Positions 26,771 through 35,513 of a DNA stretch of 64,000 bases are shown one piece after another. The first letter of the stretch is position 1, and every line of letters starts with the position of its first letter. The notes under the pieces are model-generated. The model was not told where the DNA came from, ran no database searches, and saw nothing but the letters and a program-made list of their open reading frames with translations. This DNA comes from Rhizobium viscosum (GTDB taxonomy: Bacteria > Pseudomonadota > Alphaproteobacteria > Rhizobiales > Rhizobiaceae): contig NZ_JADBEC010000001.1 in NCBI RefSeq assembly GCF_014873945.1, positions 1,302,001-1,366,000 of the forward strand. The letters run 5' to 3'. The translations under genes and the position numbers were made by a program.

Positions 26771-27508
26771 CTAGCCCCGTAAATTCTCAAAGCGGACGGA
26801 ATAAATCCGGTCGCGGCCGAGCAGATGAGCGATCAGCGACGCCTTGTCGAAGAGGTCCTTCATCGCTTTGTGCCCGAGGTCGAGACCACCGCTCATGACG
26901 CCGAAGGCGGGCATCAGCAAGCGGGCGCCATCGGTAGCAAAGCAGGGACGGCGGACAGATTTTTCACGGCGGCGGACGGTAGCTGCGGGATGCAAATGGC
27001 CGGCAATCTCACCCTTCTGCAAGCCGTCGCGCGGCTCATGACGGAAGGTCAGGCTGGCGTAGTGAAGCTCGTCGGAACAGCTGCCCGGCAGGTTGACGGT
27101 GCCGTCGGGATCATGGTTGCCGTTGATCCAGATCCATTCGCGGCCGCGGGCCATTTCGACGATCAGCGTGCGGAAGGCATCCGGCAGATGTTCGGAGCCG
27201 ACGCGGTCGTGGAAATTGTCGCCGAGCGAAACGACGAGTTTCGGATCGTAGCGAGAGATGACGGCGGCGAGCACAGTGAGCGTCGCCAGCGTATCGTAAG
27301 GCGGCAACATCATGCCGCGGCGGGCAAAGGCCGCCCCTTTTTCCAGATGCAGGTCGGAAACGACGAGAATGCCGGCATCCGGCAGATAGAGCGCGCCAAG
27401 CGGATCGCAGACGGCGGCAACACCGTGAATGGCGGTTTCGACGCCCGGTATTGCGGCAAGGCCGTTCATGTCGCGCGCGAGCGCAAGGCGGTTCATCACT
27501 TCAGTCAT
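26771..27508 (-). CDS. pdeM: Ligase-associated DNA repair metallophosphoesterase PdeM
   Basis: The 245-residue calcineurin-like phosphoesterase has all metal-binding motifs: VVSDLHLEKG, VVSLGDNFHD, WINGNHDPDG and EIAGHLHPAA. Adjacent to an Lhr-type helicase and 10 bp after its stop, it matches the ligase-associated repair phosphoesterase called PdeM. The usual partner ATP-dependent ligase and MBL-fold exonuclease are not next to it here. The first ATG follows TTAGGA very closely; an ATG four codons downstream is an alternative start. Confidence 0.88.
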   Translation of the reverse strand: MTEVMNRLALARDMNGLAAIPGVETAIHGVAAVCDPLGALYLPDAGILVVSDLHLEKGAAFARRGMMLPPYDTLATLTVLAAVISRYDPKLVVSLGDNFHDRVGSEHLPDAFRTLIVEMARGREWIWINGNHDPDGTVNLPGSCSDELHYASLTFRHEPRDGLQKGEIAGHLHPAATVRRREKSVRRPCFATDGARLLMPAFGVMSGGLDLGHKAMKDLFDKASLIAHLLGRDRIYSVRFENLRG

Positions 27509-27518
27509 TCCTAAAATT

Positions 27519-30029
27519 TCAGGCCATCGCCTCGGCGATCAGATCGTCGGCGGCTTCGGCAAGCAGGGCATCGTGGGCCTGGCCCGGCACCGACTCCTTG
27601 CCGATTTCCAGCATGACCGGCACGGCAAGCGGCGAAATATGGTCCAGCGCCCGGTGGGTGATGTGGCCCTTGATTCGTCTCAGCATATCGCCAAGCCGGG
27701 AAATATCCAAAAGACCAGTAGACGCATCCTGTCGCGTCGCCTGCAGCAGGATGTGGTCAGGCTCATGGGTGCGCAGCACATCATAGATCAGGTCGGCGGA
27801 GACGGTGATCTGCCGGCCGGTCTTTTCCTTGCCCGGATGGCGTCGCTCGATCAAGCCTGCAATCACGGCGCAATTGCGGAAGGTGCGCTTCAGAAGGAAG
27901 GATTCGTTCAGCCAGGATTCCAGATCGTCGCCCAGCATGTCCTCGTCGAAGAGATCGGAAAGACTGAGGCGGCCATTGGCGATCATCAGGCCGAGGTCTT
28001 CCAGACCCCAGATCGCAAGGGAATAATCCGTCGCGACGAAGCCGAGCGGCTTTGCCCCTGTCCTGTCCAGCCGGCGGGTGAGCAGCATGCCGAGCGTCTG
28101 GTGGGCAAGCCGGCCCTCGAAGGGATAGATGACCATGTAGCCGCGGCTGCCGCGGGGGAAGGTCTCGATCAACAGCTCGTCGCGTTTCGGCAGGAGAGAT
28201 TTTTCTTTCTGCAACGAGAGCCAGTCTCGCACCTGATCCGGCAGGCGGTGCCAGCGATCGGGATCGTCCAGCATCGAGCGGACCTGATCGGCAAGGTAAG
28301 TAGAGAGCGGGAACTTGCCGCCGGCATAGGAAGGGATTTTCGGATCGAAGGAATAGGCCTGGCTGACCAGCGCCTCGTTCTCCCGGATGCCTTCGAAGCG
28401 GAGCACCTTGCCGGAGAAGATGAACGTATCGCCCGGTGCAAGCTGCTCGAGGAAATATTCCTCAACCTTGCCGAGCACGGCGCCGGGGCGGCCGAGCCTG
28501 CCGCCCTCGCCGCGTTTGGCCATGCGGATATTCAGCATCGGATCCTCGACGATGGTGCCGAGGTTCAGGCGATATTGCTGTGCGACCTGCGGATTGGAGA
28601 CGCGCCAGCGACCTTCCTTGGTCTTGCGGATGCGGGCATAACGCTCATAGGTGCGCAGGGCGTAGCCGCCTGTCGCCACAAAATCGACGACGCGCTCGAA
28701 GGTCTCCCAGGCAAGATCGGCATAGGGCGAGGCGCTGGTAATCTCGTCATAGAGTTCCAGCATGTCGAAGGGTTCGGCGCAGGCCATGCCGAGCACGTGC
28801 TGGGCGAGCACATCGAGCCCGCCGCGGCCGACGGGAGGCGTATCCTGTGCACCGATGTAATTCGCATCGAGCGCTGCCTGGCACTCCATGACCTCGAAAC
28901 GGTTGGCGGGAACGAGGATCGCCTTCGACGGCTCGTCCATGCGGTGATTGGCGCGGCCGATGCGCTGGGCGAGACGTGAAGCACCTTTCGGCGCGCCGAC
29001 ATGAATGACGAGATCGACATCGCCCCAGTCGATGCCGAGGTCGAGGGTCGACGTGGCGACGACGGCCCGCAGCCGGTTGGCGGCCATGGCGGCTTCGACC
29101 TTGCGGCGCTGCGCAACATCCAGCGAACCATGATGGAGCGCGATCGGCAGGTTCTCCTCGTTGACCGTCCAGAGCTCCTGAAAGAGCATTTCGGCCTGCG
29201 AGCGGGTATTGACGAAGAGCAGCGTTGTCTGATGGTCGATCAACTGTCGGTAGACATCCGGGATCGCGTATTTGGCGGCATGGCCGGACCAGGGAATGTG
29301 CTCTTGCGTATCGAGAATGGAAATATCGGGCTTGGCGCCGCCTTCGACGAGCACAAGGCCGGCATGGTTCTCCCTGCCCTCCTCCTGCGCCACCAACCAT
29401 CTCTGCAAATCCAGGGGTTCGGCAACGGTAGCGGAGAGGCCGATGGTCTTCAGATCGGGCGCCAGCCGACGTAGGCGGGCAAGGCCGAGCGAAAGCATAT
29501 GGCCGCGCTTTGAGGTGACGAGCGAGTGGAGTTCATCGAAAATGACGTATTTCAAATCCTTGAAGAAGCGTTCGGCCTCCCGGTTGGCCAATAACAGGGC
29601 GACCTGTTCCGGCGTCGTCAGCAGGATGTCGGGCGGGTTGAGCTTCTGGCGCTGGCGCTTGGCGTTGGGCGTATCACCGGTGCGGTTCTCGATCGATATC
29701 GGCAAGCCCATCTCGGTGACAGGCTTCATGAGATTGCGCTCGATATCAACGGCCAGCGCCTTCAGCGGCGAAACGTAGAGCGTGTGGATGCCCGTGAAGG
29801 CTGAGCCCGGCGGGATCTTGCCGCGGCGCGTGAGGTCGGTCAGCGACGGCAGAAAGCCGGCGAGCGTCTTGCCGGCGCCGGTTGGCGCAATCAGCAGCGT
29901 GCTCTCGCCGACCTCAGTGCGGGCCAGCAATTCAAGCTGATGGGCGCGCGGGCGCCAGCCCTTTTCCGCAAACCAGCGGAGGAAGGGTGGGGGCAAGGCA
30001 AGGCTGGTCTCGGCATCGATCTGATCCAC
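27519..30029 (-). CDS. lhr: Ligase-associated DEXH-box (Lhr-type) DNA helicase
   Basis: About 836 residues of superfamily 2 helicase. The Walker A motif is LLIAPTGAGKTLAG, the DEXH box is VIFDELHSLV, and motif VI is in RLAQRIGRANHRMDEP. The C-terminal Lhr core domain follows. It would unwind or translocate on DNA in alkylation or oxidative repair together with the downstream PdeM. I chose a GTG start at 30029 (protein VDQIDAETSLALPPPFL) because an in-frame ATG at 30161 would overlap the promoter and 5' end of the divergent rrf2 gene; no ribosome site supports either clearly. The gene is not coupled to a ligase in this window. Confidence 0.88.
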   Translation of the reverse strand: MDQIDAETSLALPPPFLRWFAEKGWRPRAHQLELLARTEVGESTLLIAPTGAGKTLAGFLPSLTDLTRRGKIPPGSAFTGIHTLYVSPLKALAVDIERNLMKPVTEMGLPISIENRTGDTPNAKRQRQKLNPPDILLTTPEQVALLLANREAERFFKDLKYVIFDELHSLVTSKRGHMLSLGLARLRRLAPDLKTIGLSATVAEPLDLQRWLVAQEEGRENHAGLVLVEGGAKPDISILDTQEHIPWSGHAAKYAIPDVYRQLIDHQTTLLFVNTRSQAEMLFQELWTVNEENLPIALHHGSLDVAQRRKVEAAMAANRLRAVVATSTLDLGIDWGDVDLVIHVGAPKGASRLAQRIGRANHRMDEPSKAILVPANRFEVMECQAALDANYIGAQDTPPVGRGGLDVLAQHVLGMACAEPFDMLELYDEITSASPYADLAWETFERVVDFVATGGYALRTYERYARIRKTKEGRWRVSNPQVAQQYRLNLGTIVEDPMLNIRMAKRGEGGRLGRPGAVLGKVEEYFLEQLAPGDTFIFSGKVLRFEGIRENEALVSQAYSFDPKIPSYAGGKFPLSTYLADQVRSMLDDPDRWHRLPDQVRDWLSLQKEKSLLPKRDELLIETFPRGSRGYMVIYPFEGRLAHQTLGMLLTRRLDRTGAKPLGFVATDYSLAIWGLEDLGLMIANGRLSLSDLFDEDMLGDDLESWLNESFLLKRTFRNCAVIAGLIERRHPGKEKTGRQITVSADLIYDVLRTHEPDHILLQATRQDASTGLLDISRLGDMLRRIKGHITHRALDHISPLAVPVMLEIGKESVPGQAHDALLAEAADDLIAEAMA

Positions 30030-30069
30030 GGGGCAAATGTAGTTCAAACGCGGACGAATAGAAGCGGTA

Positions 30070-30111
30070 TTGACTCCCTGGCATAATCGTAGATAAATAA
30101 TATCCATGATT
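30070..30111 (+). promoter_or_regulatory. Promoter and operator of the rrf2-ahpD pair
   Basis: TTGACT (30070-30075) and ATAAAT (30093-30098) form a promoter with 17-bp spacing. The same bases carry AATC-n3-GATA-n5-TATC-n3-GATT (30085-30111), a 27-bp interrupted palindrome that covers the -10. Rrf2 proteins bind comparable dyads, so self-repression is likely. Confidence 0.6.
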
Positions 30112-30125
30112 AAAGGAGATCGGCT

Positions 30126-30626
30126 GTGAAGCTTGGTGATGGCGTCGAACAGAGCATTCATTGTACGGCGGTCCTATCAGGGCTTTCGGCGGGCGGCGTG
30201 CTATCGGCCGCAGCGCTTGCCGAATATCACGGTGTATCGACGAGCTATCTCTTGAAGCACCTCCAGGCGCTTTCGGGAGCCGGAATTCTGGAGACGGTGC
30301 CGGGCCCGAAGGGCGGTTATCGGTTGGCGAAGAAGCCTGATGATATTTCGCTGCTCGATATCGTGCTCGCGGTCGAAGGGCCAGCGCCTGCCTTCCGCTG
30401 TTCGGAGATCCGCCAACGCGGACCGAATCCGCTGCCGCAACGCTATTTCACCAAGCCTTGCCAGGTCACGGCGGCAATGCTGAGAGCCGAGCGCGCCTAT
30501 CGCGCCGAACTCGCAAACACCAGCATCGCCGACATTCTGACAGAGCTTTCCGCGGATGATGACGGCGGGATCGCCGCCAGAGGCTGCGCCTTCATGGAAA
30601 TGCATGAAAGAAAAGTGGCTCGCTGA
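30126..30626 (+). CDS. Rrf2 family transcriptional regulator
   Basis: The 166-residue protein has the Rrf2 winged-helix fold with LAEYHGVSTSYLLKHLQALS as recognition region (about residues 31-50) and the wing GPKGGYRLAKKPDDISLLDI. Cysteines occur at C98 or so (FRCSEIR), in TKPCQV and in ARGCAFM, which could bind a metal cluster or sense thiol oxidation, though the spacing is not that of IscR. The start is GTG following AAAGGAG. The downstream AhpD-like gene suggests a peroxide or redox sensor pair. Confidence 0.85.
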   Translation: MKLGDGVEQSIHCTAVLSGLSAGGVLSAAALAEYHGVSTSYLLKHLQALSGAGILETVPGPKGGYRLAKKPDDISLLDIVLAVEGPAPAFRCSEIRQRGPNPLPQRYFTKPCQVTAAMLRAERAYRAELANTSIADILTELSADDDGGIAARGCAFMEMHERKVAR

Positions 30627-30661
30627 GCCCCAACACAAACCCCAACACAAGGAGAAATACC

Positions 30662-31123
30662 ATGCAAGCACGTTTCAACTTCGGCAAAGCCGCTCCGGAT
30701 GCCTATAAGGCCGTCGCCGCTCTGGAACAGTATGTACAGGAATCTGGACTGGATAAGCGCTTCATTCACCTGATCAAGCTTCGTGCCTCGCAGATCAACG
30801 GCTGCGCCTATTGCGTCGACATGCATTCGAAGGAAGCGCGCCATCACGGGCTTTCCGAACAATGGATCAACCTGATGTGCGTATGGCGGGAATCGCCGGT
30901 CTACGACGCCCGTGAACGCGCCCTGCTCGGCTGGGTCGATGCGGTGACGAAGATTGCAGAAACCGGTGCACCGGACGCCGATTACGAAGCCCTGAAGGCG
31001 CATTTCTCCGAAGAAGAAATGACCAAGATCACGGTTGCGATCGGCACGATCAATATCTGGAACCGGCTTGCCGTCGGCTTCCGCAGCCAGCATCCGATCG
31101 ATGCGCCACAGAAGGCAGCCTGA
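30662..31123 (+). CDS. Carboxymuconolactone decarboxylase/AhpD-family protein
   Basis: The 153-residue protein has the AhpD-type motif NGCAYCVDMHSKEARHHG with a CxxC pair and a nearby histidine, expected to support peroxidase-linked thiol redox chemistry. The rest fits the small helical carboxymuconolactone decarboxylase fold. It starts 35 bp after the Rrf2 stop, with AAGGAG upstream, so both are likely cotranscribed. A 12-bp tandem repeat of CCCCAACACAA(A/G) fills most of the gap. Confidence 0.9.
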   Translation: MQARFNFGKAAPDAYKAVAALEQYVQESGLDKRFIHLIKLRASQINGCAYCVDMHSKEARHHGLSEQWINLMCVWRESPVYDARERALLGWVDAVTKIAETGAPDADYEALKAHFSEEEMTKITVAIGTINIWNRLAVGFRSQHPIDAPQKAA

Positions 31124-31156
31124 TAGATTCTGCTTACAGGGAATTTATCCCGGTGA

Positions 31157-31179
31157 CCGACCCGAAGGTTTCGGGTCGG
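31157..31179. terminator. Bidirectional hairpin between convergent genes
   Basis: CCGACCCGAA and TTCGGGTCGG are perfect 10-bp arms with a GGT loop, placed between the AhpD stop and the convergent small-gene stop. There is no T-tract, so termination may need Rho or be moderate. Confidence 0.5.
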
Positions 31180-31191
31180 TTGACTACATGG

Positions 31192-31359
31192 TCACTCGTG
31201 ACCGGTCGTGGCCCGCGCGGCAACGGCTCCAGGCCATTTGCCCGAGAGGTCGACGCTGTTGAATATGTCGCGAACGACCTTGACGATTTCCTCTGCGGAA
31301 GAACCCTTGGCGTATTCTTCCTGCATGCGGCGTCTGACAAGCTTTTCCAAATCTGACAT
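31192..31359 (-). CDS. Small 55-residue protein
   Basis: This short gene is inferred from a GAGGTGAGCT ribosome site directly before the ATG at 31359 and a clean 55-codon frame to TGA. The product starts MSDLEKLVRRRMQEEYAKG and continues with SSAEEIVKVVRDIFNSVDL, a charged amphipathic helical pattern, then a short tail. It has no signal peptide and no recognised family. It is convergent with the AhpD-like gene; codon use looks normal for the region. Confidence 0.6.
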   Translation of the reverse strand: MSDLEKLVRRRMQEEYAKGSSAEEIVKVVRDIFNSVDLSGKWPGAVAARATTGHE

Positions 31360-31464
31360 AGCTCACCTCATCATATCCGGCGCGAGGAGAAGTGTCGCGC
31401 CAGGACCGATCACGGGCAAGTTACGTTTTGTTTAGAATGGCTTACAGATTTGTAAGGTTAGAAC

Positions 31465-32100
31465 CTAGAGCGCGATGTAGCGGTCGGCCCGGTGATTGAT
31501 CGCGACGAAGAGATTGAGAACGATCGCACCGAGCACGGAATAGAAGACGACCGGCGGCGTGGTGACGAAGAAGGCGGCTGCCAGAACACACATGTCGATG
31601 ACAAGCTGGACGAGACCAGCGCGGATGCCGAAACGCTCCTGCATATAGATGCCGAGAATGCCGACGCCGCCGAGGCTGGCGCGATGGCGATAGAGCGCAA
31701 GAAGGCCATAGCCAAGCAGCAGACCACCAAGAAGAGCTGCCCAAGCCGGATGAATGGTGGCGATTTCCATGACCTTCGGCTGCAGGCTGGTTAGAGCCGA
31801 GGTCAGGCCAATGGCAATGAAGGTCTTGATCGTGAAGGCCGTGCCGAGGCGCCTCCATGAGAGATAGAAGAAGGGCAGGTTAAGCAGGAAGAAGGCGAGA
31901 CCGAAATTCACGCCGAAAGCGTAGTGAAGCAGGAAGGCGATGCCCGCGGTGCTGCCGGTCAGAAGGCCGGCGCTGGCGAGCACATAAAGACCGAGCGCGG
32001 AAACGAGGCTGCCGGAGAATATGCCCTGCACATCCTCGACCGGCGTGTGGCGCGTCGCAGTGGTGTTCCAGAAGCCGAAGGCACTGATGAGCTGGCTCAT
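31465..32100 (-). CDS. YitT-like integral membrane protein
   Basis: The 211-residue protein has several hydrophobic segments: GLYVLASAGLLTGSTAGIAF, VNFGLAFFLLNLPFFYLSW, WAALLGGLLLGYGLLALY and a last pair from about residue 160 (LVIDMCVLAAAFFV, VFYSVLGAIVLNLFVAI). The loop GGVGILGIYMQERFGIRAG is typical of the YitT/DUF161 family as I recall. Function is unknown; a transport role is possible. It appears monocistronic, with about 190 bp upstream before the divergently oriented part of the next gene. Confidence 0.8.
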   Translation of the reverse strand: MSQLISAFGFWNTTATRHTPVEDVQGIFSGSLVSALGLYVLASAGLLTGSTAGIAFLLHYAFGVNFGLAFFLLNLPFFYLSWRRLGTAFTIKTFIAIGLTSALTSLQPKVMEIATIHPAWAALLGGLLLGYGLLALYRHRASLGGVGILGIYMQERFGIRAGLVQLVIDMCVLAAAFFVTTPPVVFYSVLGAIVLNLFVAINHRADRYIAL

Positions 32101-32294
32101 GACACGATCTCCAATAGCGGCGGCTCCGGACAGGCCGGAGGAAGAGGGATTGTAAGGATGGATGCGGCACGTGCTACGCTTTGGCGGCGCGTCGCTTCTC
32201 GCGGAATGGTTGGATTATCAGGTCTTACAAGGTTGCACGCAAGCGAAATACGTAAGCAATGCTGACCTATTTTAAAATCGCAAGAAATATGCGC

Positions 32295-33227
32295 TCAGTC
32301 GGTCTTGCACGTAAGGAACAGAATGCCGGAAACCGGTTTGCCGCCATCTTTGCGAATGACGGTTTTGACTGTCTCGAGGATTTCGAAGCTGTGGGCTGCT
32401 GCGAGCCCTTCGACATAGGTTTGTGAGTGGGCATAGCGCAGCGACGGCGCTAGGATGAAGCCATCACCCTCGCCGCCATCCTCGACCGAAAAGACGAAAT
32501 CGGCGCCGGGCGCCGTTAGGTCGTCGACGATCGCAAAAATGCTTTCCAGATTGCCGAGATACATCAGCACATCGGCGGCGGTGACGAGATCGGCGCGGTG
32601 CGGTGCGCTGTCGGCAAAGATGCCGGAAGCTTCCGATGTCAGTGACAGATCGGCCTGGCCGAGATGGTCATAGACATGTTTTTCGGCGGCCTTCGCAAGC
32701 ATGTTCTGCGACAGGTCGAAGCCTTCGAGGCGGGTGACACGAGCGTGGATTTCCGGGCCGAGCAGGCCCGTGCCGCAGCCGAGATCGACGGCGCAGTGAT
32801 AATGTCGGCCGGTGGATGCGACGAGGGCGGCGAGCTTCTGCGGGACAGAATAGTCCAGTTTCTCCACGAGCGATGTCTCGAAGCGATCGGCATAATCATC
32901 GAAGAGGCGCTCGACATAGCGGCTCGACGGGTGCGCCGGCATTTCCGCATCGCCGAGCAAGGCGAGCTTGAGACCTGCGCCGAAAATATCCTCGGGGTCG
33001 AGTTCCAACGTGCGGCGATAGGCTTCGACGGCAGCGTCTGCCTTGCCTGCCTTTTCGCGGTATGTGGCAAGGCGATACCAGCCTGCGGCCCAGGCCGGCG
33101 TCAGTTCCAGTGCCTGCTCCATCAGTTCGGCCGCCGCTTCCGCTTCGCCGCCCTCATCGAGCATCTTGGCGTAATCGGCGCGACGGTCGGCGATGACGTC
33201 GCCGGAGGAAAGCTGGCTTGGCTGCAT
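32295..33227 (-). CDS. TPR-containing class I SAM-dependent methyltransferase
   Basis: The 310-residue protein has two or three TPR units at residues 10-90 (LMEQALELTPAWAAGWYRLA, then AVEAYRRTLELDPED) and a C-terminal methyltransferase with SAM motif CAVDLGCGTGLLGPEI near residue 145. Such TPR methyltransferases are often called Rhizobiales nodulation-related or NodS-like by weak similarity, but the substrate is unknown. The start at 33227 follows AAAGGG; the longer reading to 33278 lacks support. Confidence 0.85.
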   Translation of the reverse strand: MQPSQLSSGDVIADRRADYAKMLDEGGEAEAAAELMEQALELTPAWAAGWYRLATYREKAGKADAAVEAYRRTLELDPEDIFGAGLKLALLGDAEMPAHPSSRYVERLFDDYADRFETSLVEKLDYSVPQKLAALVASTGRHYHCAVDLGCGTGLLGPEIHARVTRLEGFDLSQNMLAKAAEKHVYDHLGQADLSLTSEASGIFADSAPHRADLVTAADVLMYLGNLESIFAIVDDLTAPGADFVFSVEDGGEGDGFILAPSLRYAHSQTYVEGLAAAHSFEILETVKTVIRKDGGKPVSGILFLTCKTD

Positions 33228-33367
33228 GATTGGACCCTTTGGCTGGCGGCATTTGGCTTCGGCCACAAAAAAACTCAAGTCCTATTTCAGAGGCGGTGCT
33301 GTCTTGGCGGAAAAGGCTTGCGGGCGAATCGCCGCGACCGTATCTCAAGGCAAACAGGAGATGGCGC

Positions 33368-33634
33368 ATGTCCGATCAGGTGAACAGGTTTCTCGGCGAT
33401 TCCATTGGCCGCACGATCATCAAACTTTTGGTGGTTTCGCTGATTGTCGGCTTCGTCATGGCCATCTTCGGGCTGACGCCCTGGGAACTTATCTACAACT
33501 TCCGTGATTTCGTGATCCATCTATGGCGGCAGGGCTTCTCTGCGCTTGGCCGCGTCGGCGACTATCTGATCCTCGGCGCCACCATCGTCATCCCGATCTT
33601 CATCATCATCCGTCTTTTCAGCTATCGCAAATAA
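33368..33634 (+). CDS. Small integral membrane protein
   Basis: The 88-residue protein has two membrane helices, LLVVSLIVGFVMAIFGLTP (about 20-38) and DYLILGATIVIPIFIIIRLF (about 65-84), separated by an aromatic-rich loop WELIYNFRDFVIHLWRQGF. Its family has no known function that I can name. The start at 33368 follows CAGGAG. It overlaps nothing and is one base from the CAP-domain gene, so the two are probably cotranscribed. Confidence 0.75.
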   Translation: MSDQVNRFLGDSIGRTIIKLLVVSLIVGFVMAIFGLTPWELIYNFRDFVIHLWRQGFSALGRVGDYLILGATIVIPIFIIIRLFSYRK

Positions 33635-33635
33635 C

Positions 33636-34133
33636 ATGAGCTCAATCATCCTTTCACGCCGCGGCTTGCTGCAGCTTTCAGGTCTTGCACTGGTGGCCGG
33701 CGTTGCCGGCTGCACGACGACCCCGAAATTTGCGACCACGCCTTCCAATGCCGCAGACGAGACCGCTTCCGCATTGCCGCTCGTCAACCAGCTTCGCGCC
33801 AAGAACGGCCTGCCGCCGCTCAGCGTCGATCCGCATGCAAGTGCCGCCGCGATCTTCCAGGCCAAGCGCATGGCAAGTGCGGGCAGGATGAAGCATCTGA
33901 TGGGCATGACGGACAGTTTCGGCGCCCGCGTGAAGGCGAGCGGTGTTGCCCTGCCGGCCGCCGAAAATATCGCTTCTGGCCAGCAGAGCGTCGATGCGGT
34001 CGTCACAGCCTGGATCAACTCTCCCCACCATCTGGAAAATATGCTCGGGCGCTATAGTGGTCTCGGCGTTGCCGTTGCACATAATACGTCTTCCAGGAAC
34101 CTGCCCTATTGGGCCATGGTGCTTTCCAGCTGA
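33636..34133 (+). CDS. CAP-domain (SCP-like) lipoprotein
   Basis: The 165-residue protein has a twin-arginine-like leader, SRRGLLQLSGLALVAGVAGC, whose last residues form a lipobox (VAGC). The mature part is a CAP domain: LVNQLRAKNGLPPLSVDPH, AAIFQAKRMASAGRMKH and AENIASGQQSVDAVVTAW, with HH in SPHHLENML. It would be an outer- or inner-membrane-anchored periplasmic protein of unknown role. It begins one base after the small membrane protein stop. Confidence 0.87.
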   Translation: MSSIILSRRGLLQLSGLALVAGVAGCTTTPKFATTPSNAADETASALPLVNQLRAKNGLPPLSVDPHASAAAIFQAKRMASAGRMKHLMGMTDSFGARVKASGVALPAAENIASGQQSVDAVVTAWINSPHHLENMLGRYSGLGVAVAHNTSSRNLPYWAMVLSS

Positions 34134-34166
34134 GGCGATTCCGCCTCTCTCCCCAAGAGGCGAATA

Positions 34167-35513
34167 ATGGATACCGGCAGACCCAGAAACGCATTGGCAT
34201 TCGACGTGACGCATCGGCTGGTGCTGTCGATTGCCATTCCGATGACGCTCGGCTTCATGACCACGCCACTGCTCGGCATCACCAATACCGCCGTGGTCGG
34301 CCATATGGGCGATCCGGAAGCGCTGGCGGGGCTCGCCATCGGCGCCATGCTGTTCGACCTCATCATGGGCAGCTTCAACTTCCTGCGCGCCTCGACCACC
34401 GGCCTGACGGCGCAGGCGCTCGGGCGGCGTGACGCACATGAACAGCAGGCCGTCTTCTGGCGGGCGATCGTCTCCGCGCTCGGCTCCGGCCTGGCACTTC
34501 TCGTGCTGTCACCGCTGCTGATCCTTGTTGGGCTGAAGCTGATGGGGGCAGAGGGACGGATTGCCGAGGCAACCAGCACTTATTTCTCGATCCGCATCCT
34601 TGCGGCACCGGCAGCGCTTGCCAATTACGCCCTTCTCGGCTTCGTGCTCGGCCGCGGCCAGGGCCGAACGGGGCTGCTGCTGCAGGCGCTGATCAACGGC
34701 ATCAACATCCTGCTTTCCATCTATCTCGGGCTTTCGCTCGACTGGGGCGTTTCGGGCGTCGCCTGGGGCACGATGGCGGGCGAAACGGCGGGCGCGCTTG
34801 CCGGTCTCTTCATCGTGCTGCGCGGCTTCGATCGGGCACACCGGCCAAACCGGACGGAAATCTTTTCGCGCAGTAAACTCGCCGAGCTTTTCGCGCTGAA
34901 CCGCGACATCCTGATCCGCACCTTTGTGCTGATCGGCTCATTCGCGATCATGACCCGCATTGGCACCAGCTTCGGCGCCATAACATTGGCGGCCAACGCA
35001 GTGCTGATGAACTTCTTCCTCCTGTCGGGCTATTATCTCGACGGACTTGCCAATGCCGCCGAGCAGATCACCGGCCGGGCGATCGGCGCGCAGTACCGGC
35101 CTGCCTTCGACCGCGGCCTGAAGCTCACGACCGTCTGGTCCTTCGGGCTGGCGGCGATCATTTCCGCCTTCTTCTACTTCGCCGGCCCCTCTCTGATCTC
35201 CGGGCTGACCAGTTCGCCAGAGGTCCAGGCAGCGGCCGAGACCTATCTGCCCTGGGCGGCGGTGACGGGGCTGACGGGTGCGCTTGCCTTCCTGATGGAC
35301 GGCGTCTTCATCGGCGCGACATGGTCCGTCGACATGCGCAACCGGATGCTGATGTCCTTTGCAGGATATCTCGCCATGCTCGCCGTCTTCGTGCCGCTCT
35401 TCGGCAATCATGGCCTGTGGCTGGCGATGAATGCCTTCCTGCTGTTCCGCGGTTTCTTCCTGGCGGTACTGATCAAGCCGCGCGCGGCTCAGACGTTTCG
35501 GGCCGCCCAGTAA
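34167..35513 (+). CDS. MATE family (DinF-like) efflux transporter
   Basis: The 448-residue protein has 12 predicted helices in two halves, typical of cation-coupled multidrug and toxin extrusion pumps. Early segments read LSIAIPMTLGFMTTPLLGIT and TAVVGHMGDPEALAGLAIG, and the second half begins about residue 235. Order and length match the DinF subgroup. The 3' end overlaps the convergent pyrD gene by 25 bp. The start follows AAGAGGCG, 33 bp after the CAP gene. Confidence 0.9.
   Translation: MDTGRPRNALAFDVTHRLVLSIAIPMTLGFMTTPLLGITNTAVVGHMGDPEALAGLAIGAMLFDLIMGSFNFLRASTTGLTAQALGRRDAHEQQAVFWRAIVSALGSGLALLVLSPLLILVGLKLMGAEGRIAEATSTYFSIRILAAPAALANYALLGFVLGRGQGRTGLLLQALINGINILLSIYLGLSLDWGVSGVAWGTMAGETAGALAGLFIVLRGFDRAHRPNRTEIFSRSKLAELFALNRDILIRTFVLIGSFAIMTRIGTSFGAITLAANAVLMNFFLLSGYYLDGLANAAEQITGRAIGAQYRPAFDRGLKLTTVWSFGLAAIISAFFYFAGPSLISGLTSSPEVQAAAETYLPWAAVTGLTGALAFLMDGVFIGATWSVDMRNRMLMSFAGYLAMLAVFVPLFGNHGLWLAMNAFLLFRGFFLAVLIKPRAAQTFRAAQ

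Noticed and set aside
30030..30161. ATG start of the Lhr helicase at 30161
   Set aside because: It would place the coding start inside the promoter, operator and 5' coding part of the divergent rrf2 gene; residues before VDQIDAET do not look like the family.
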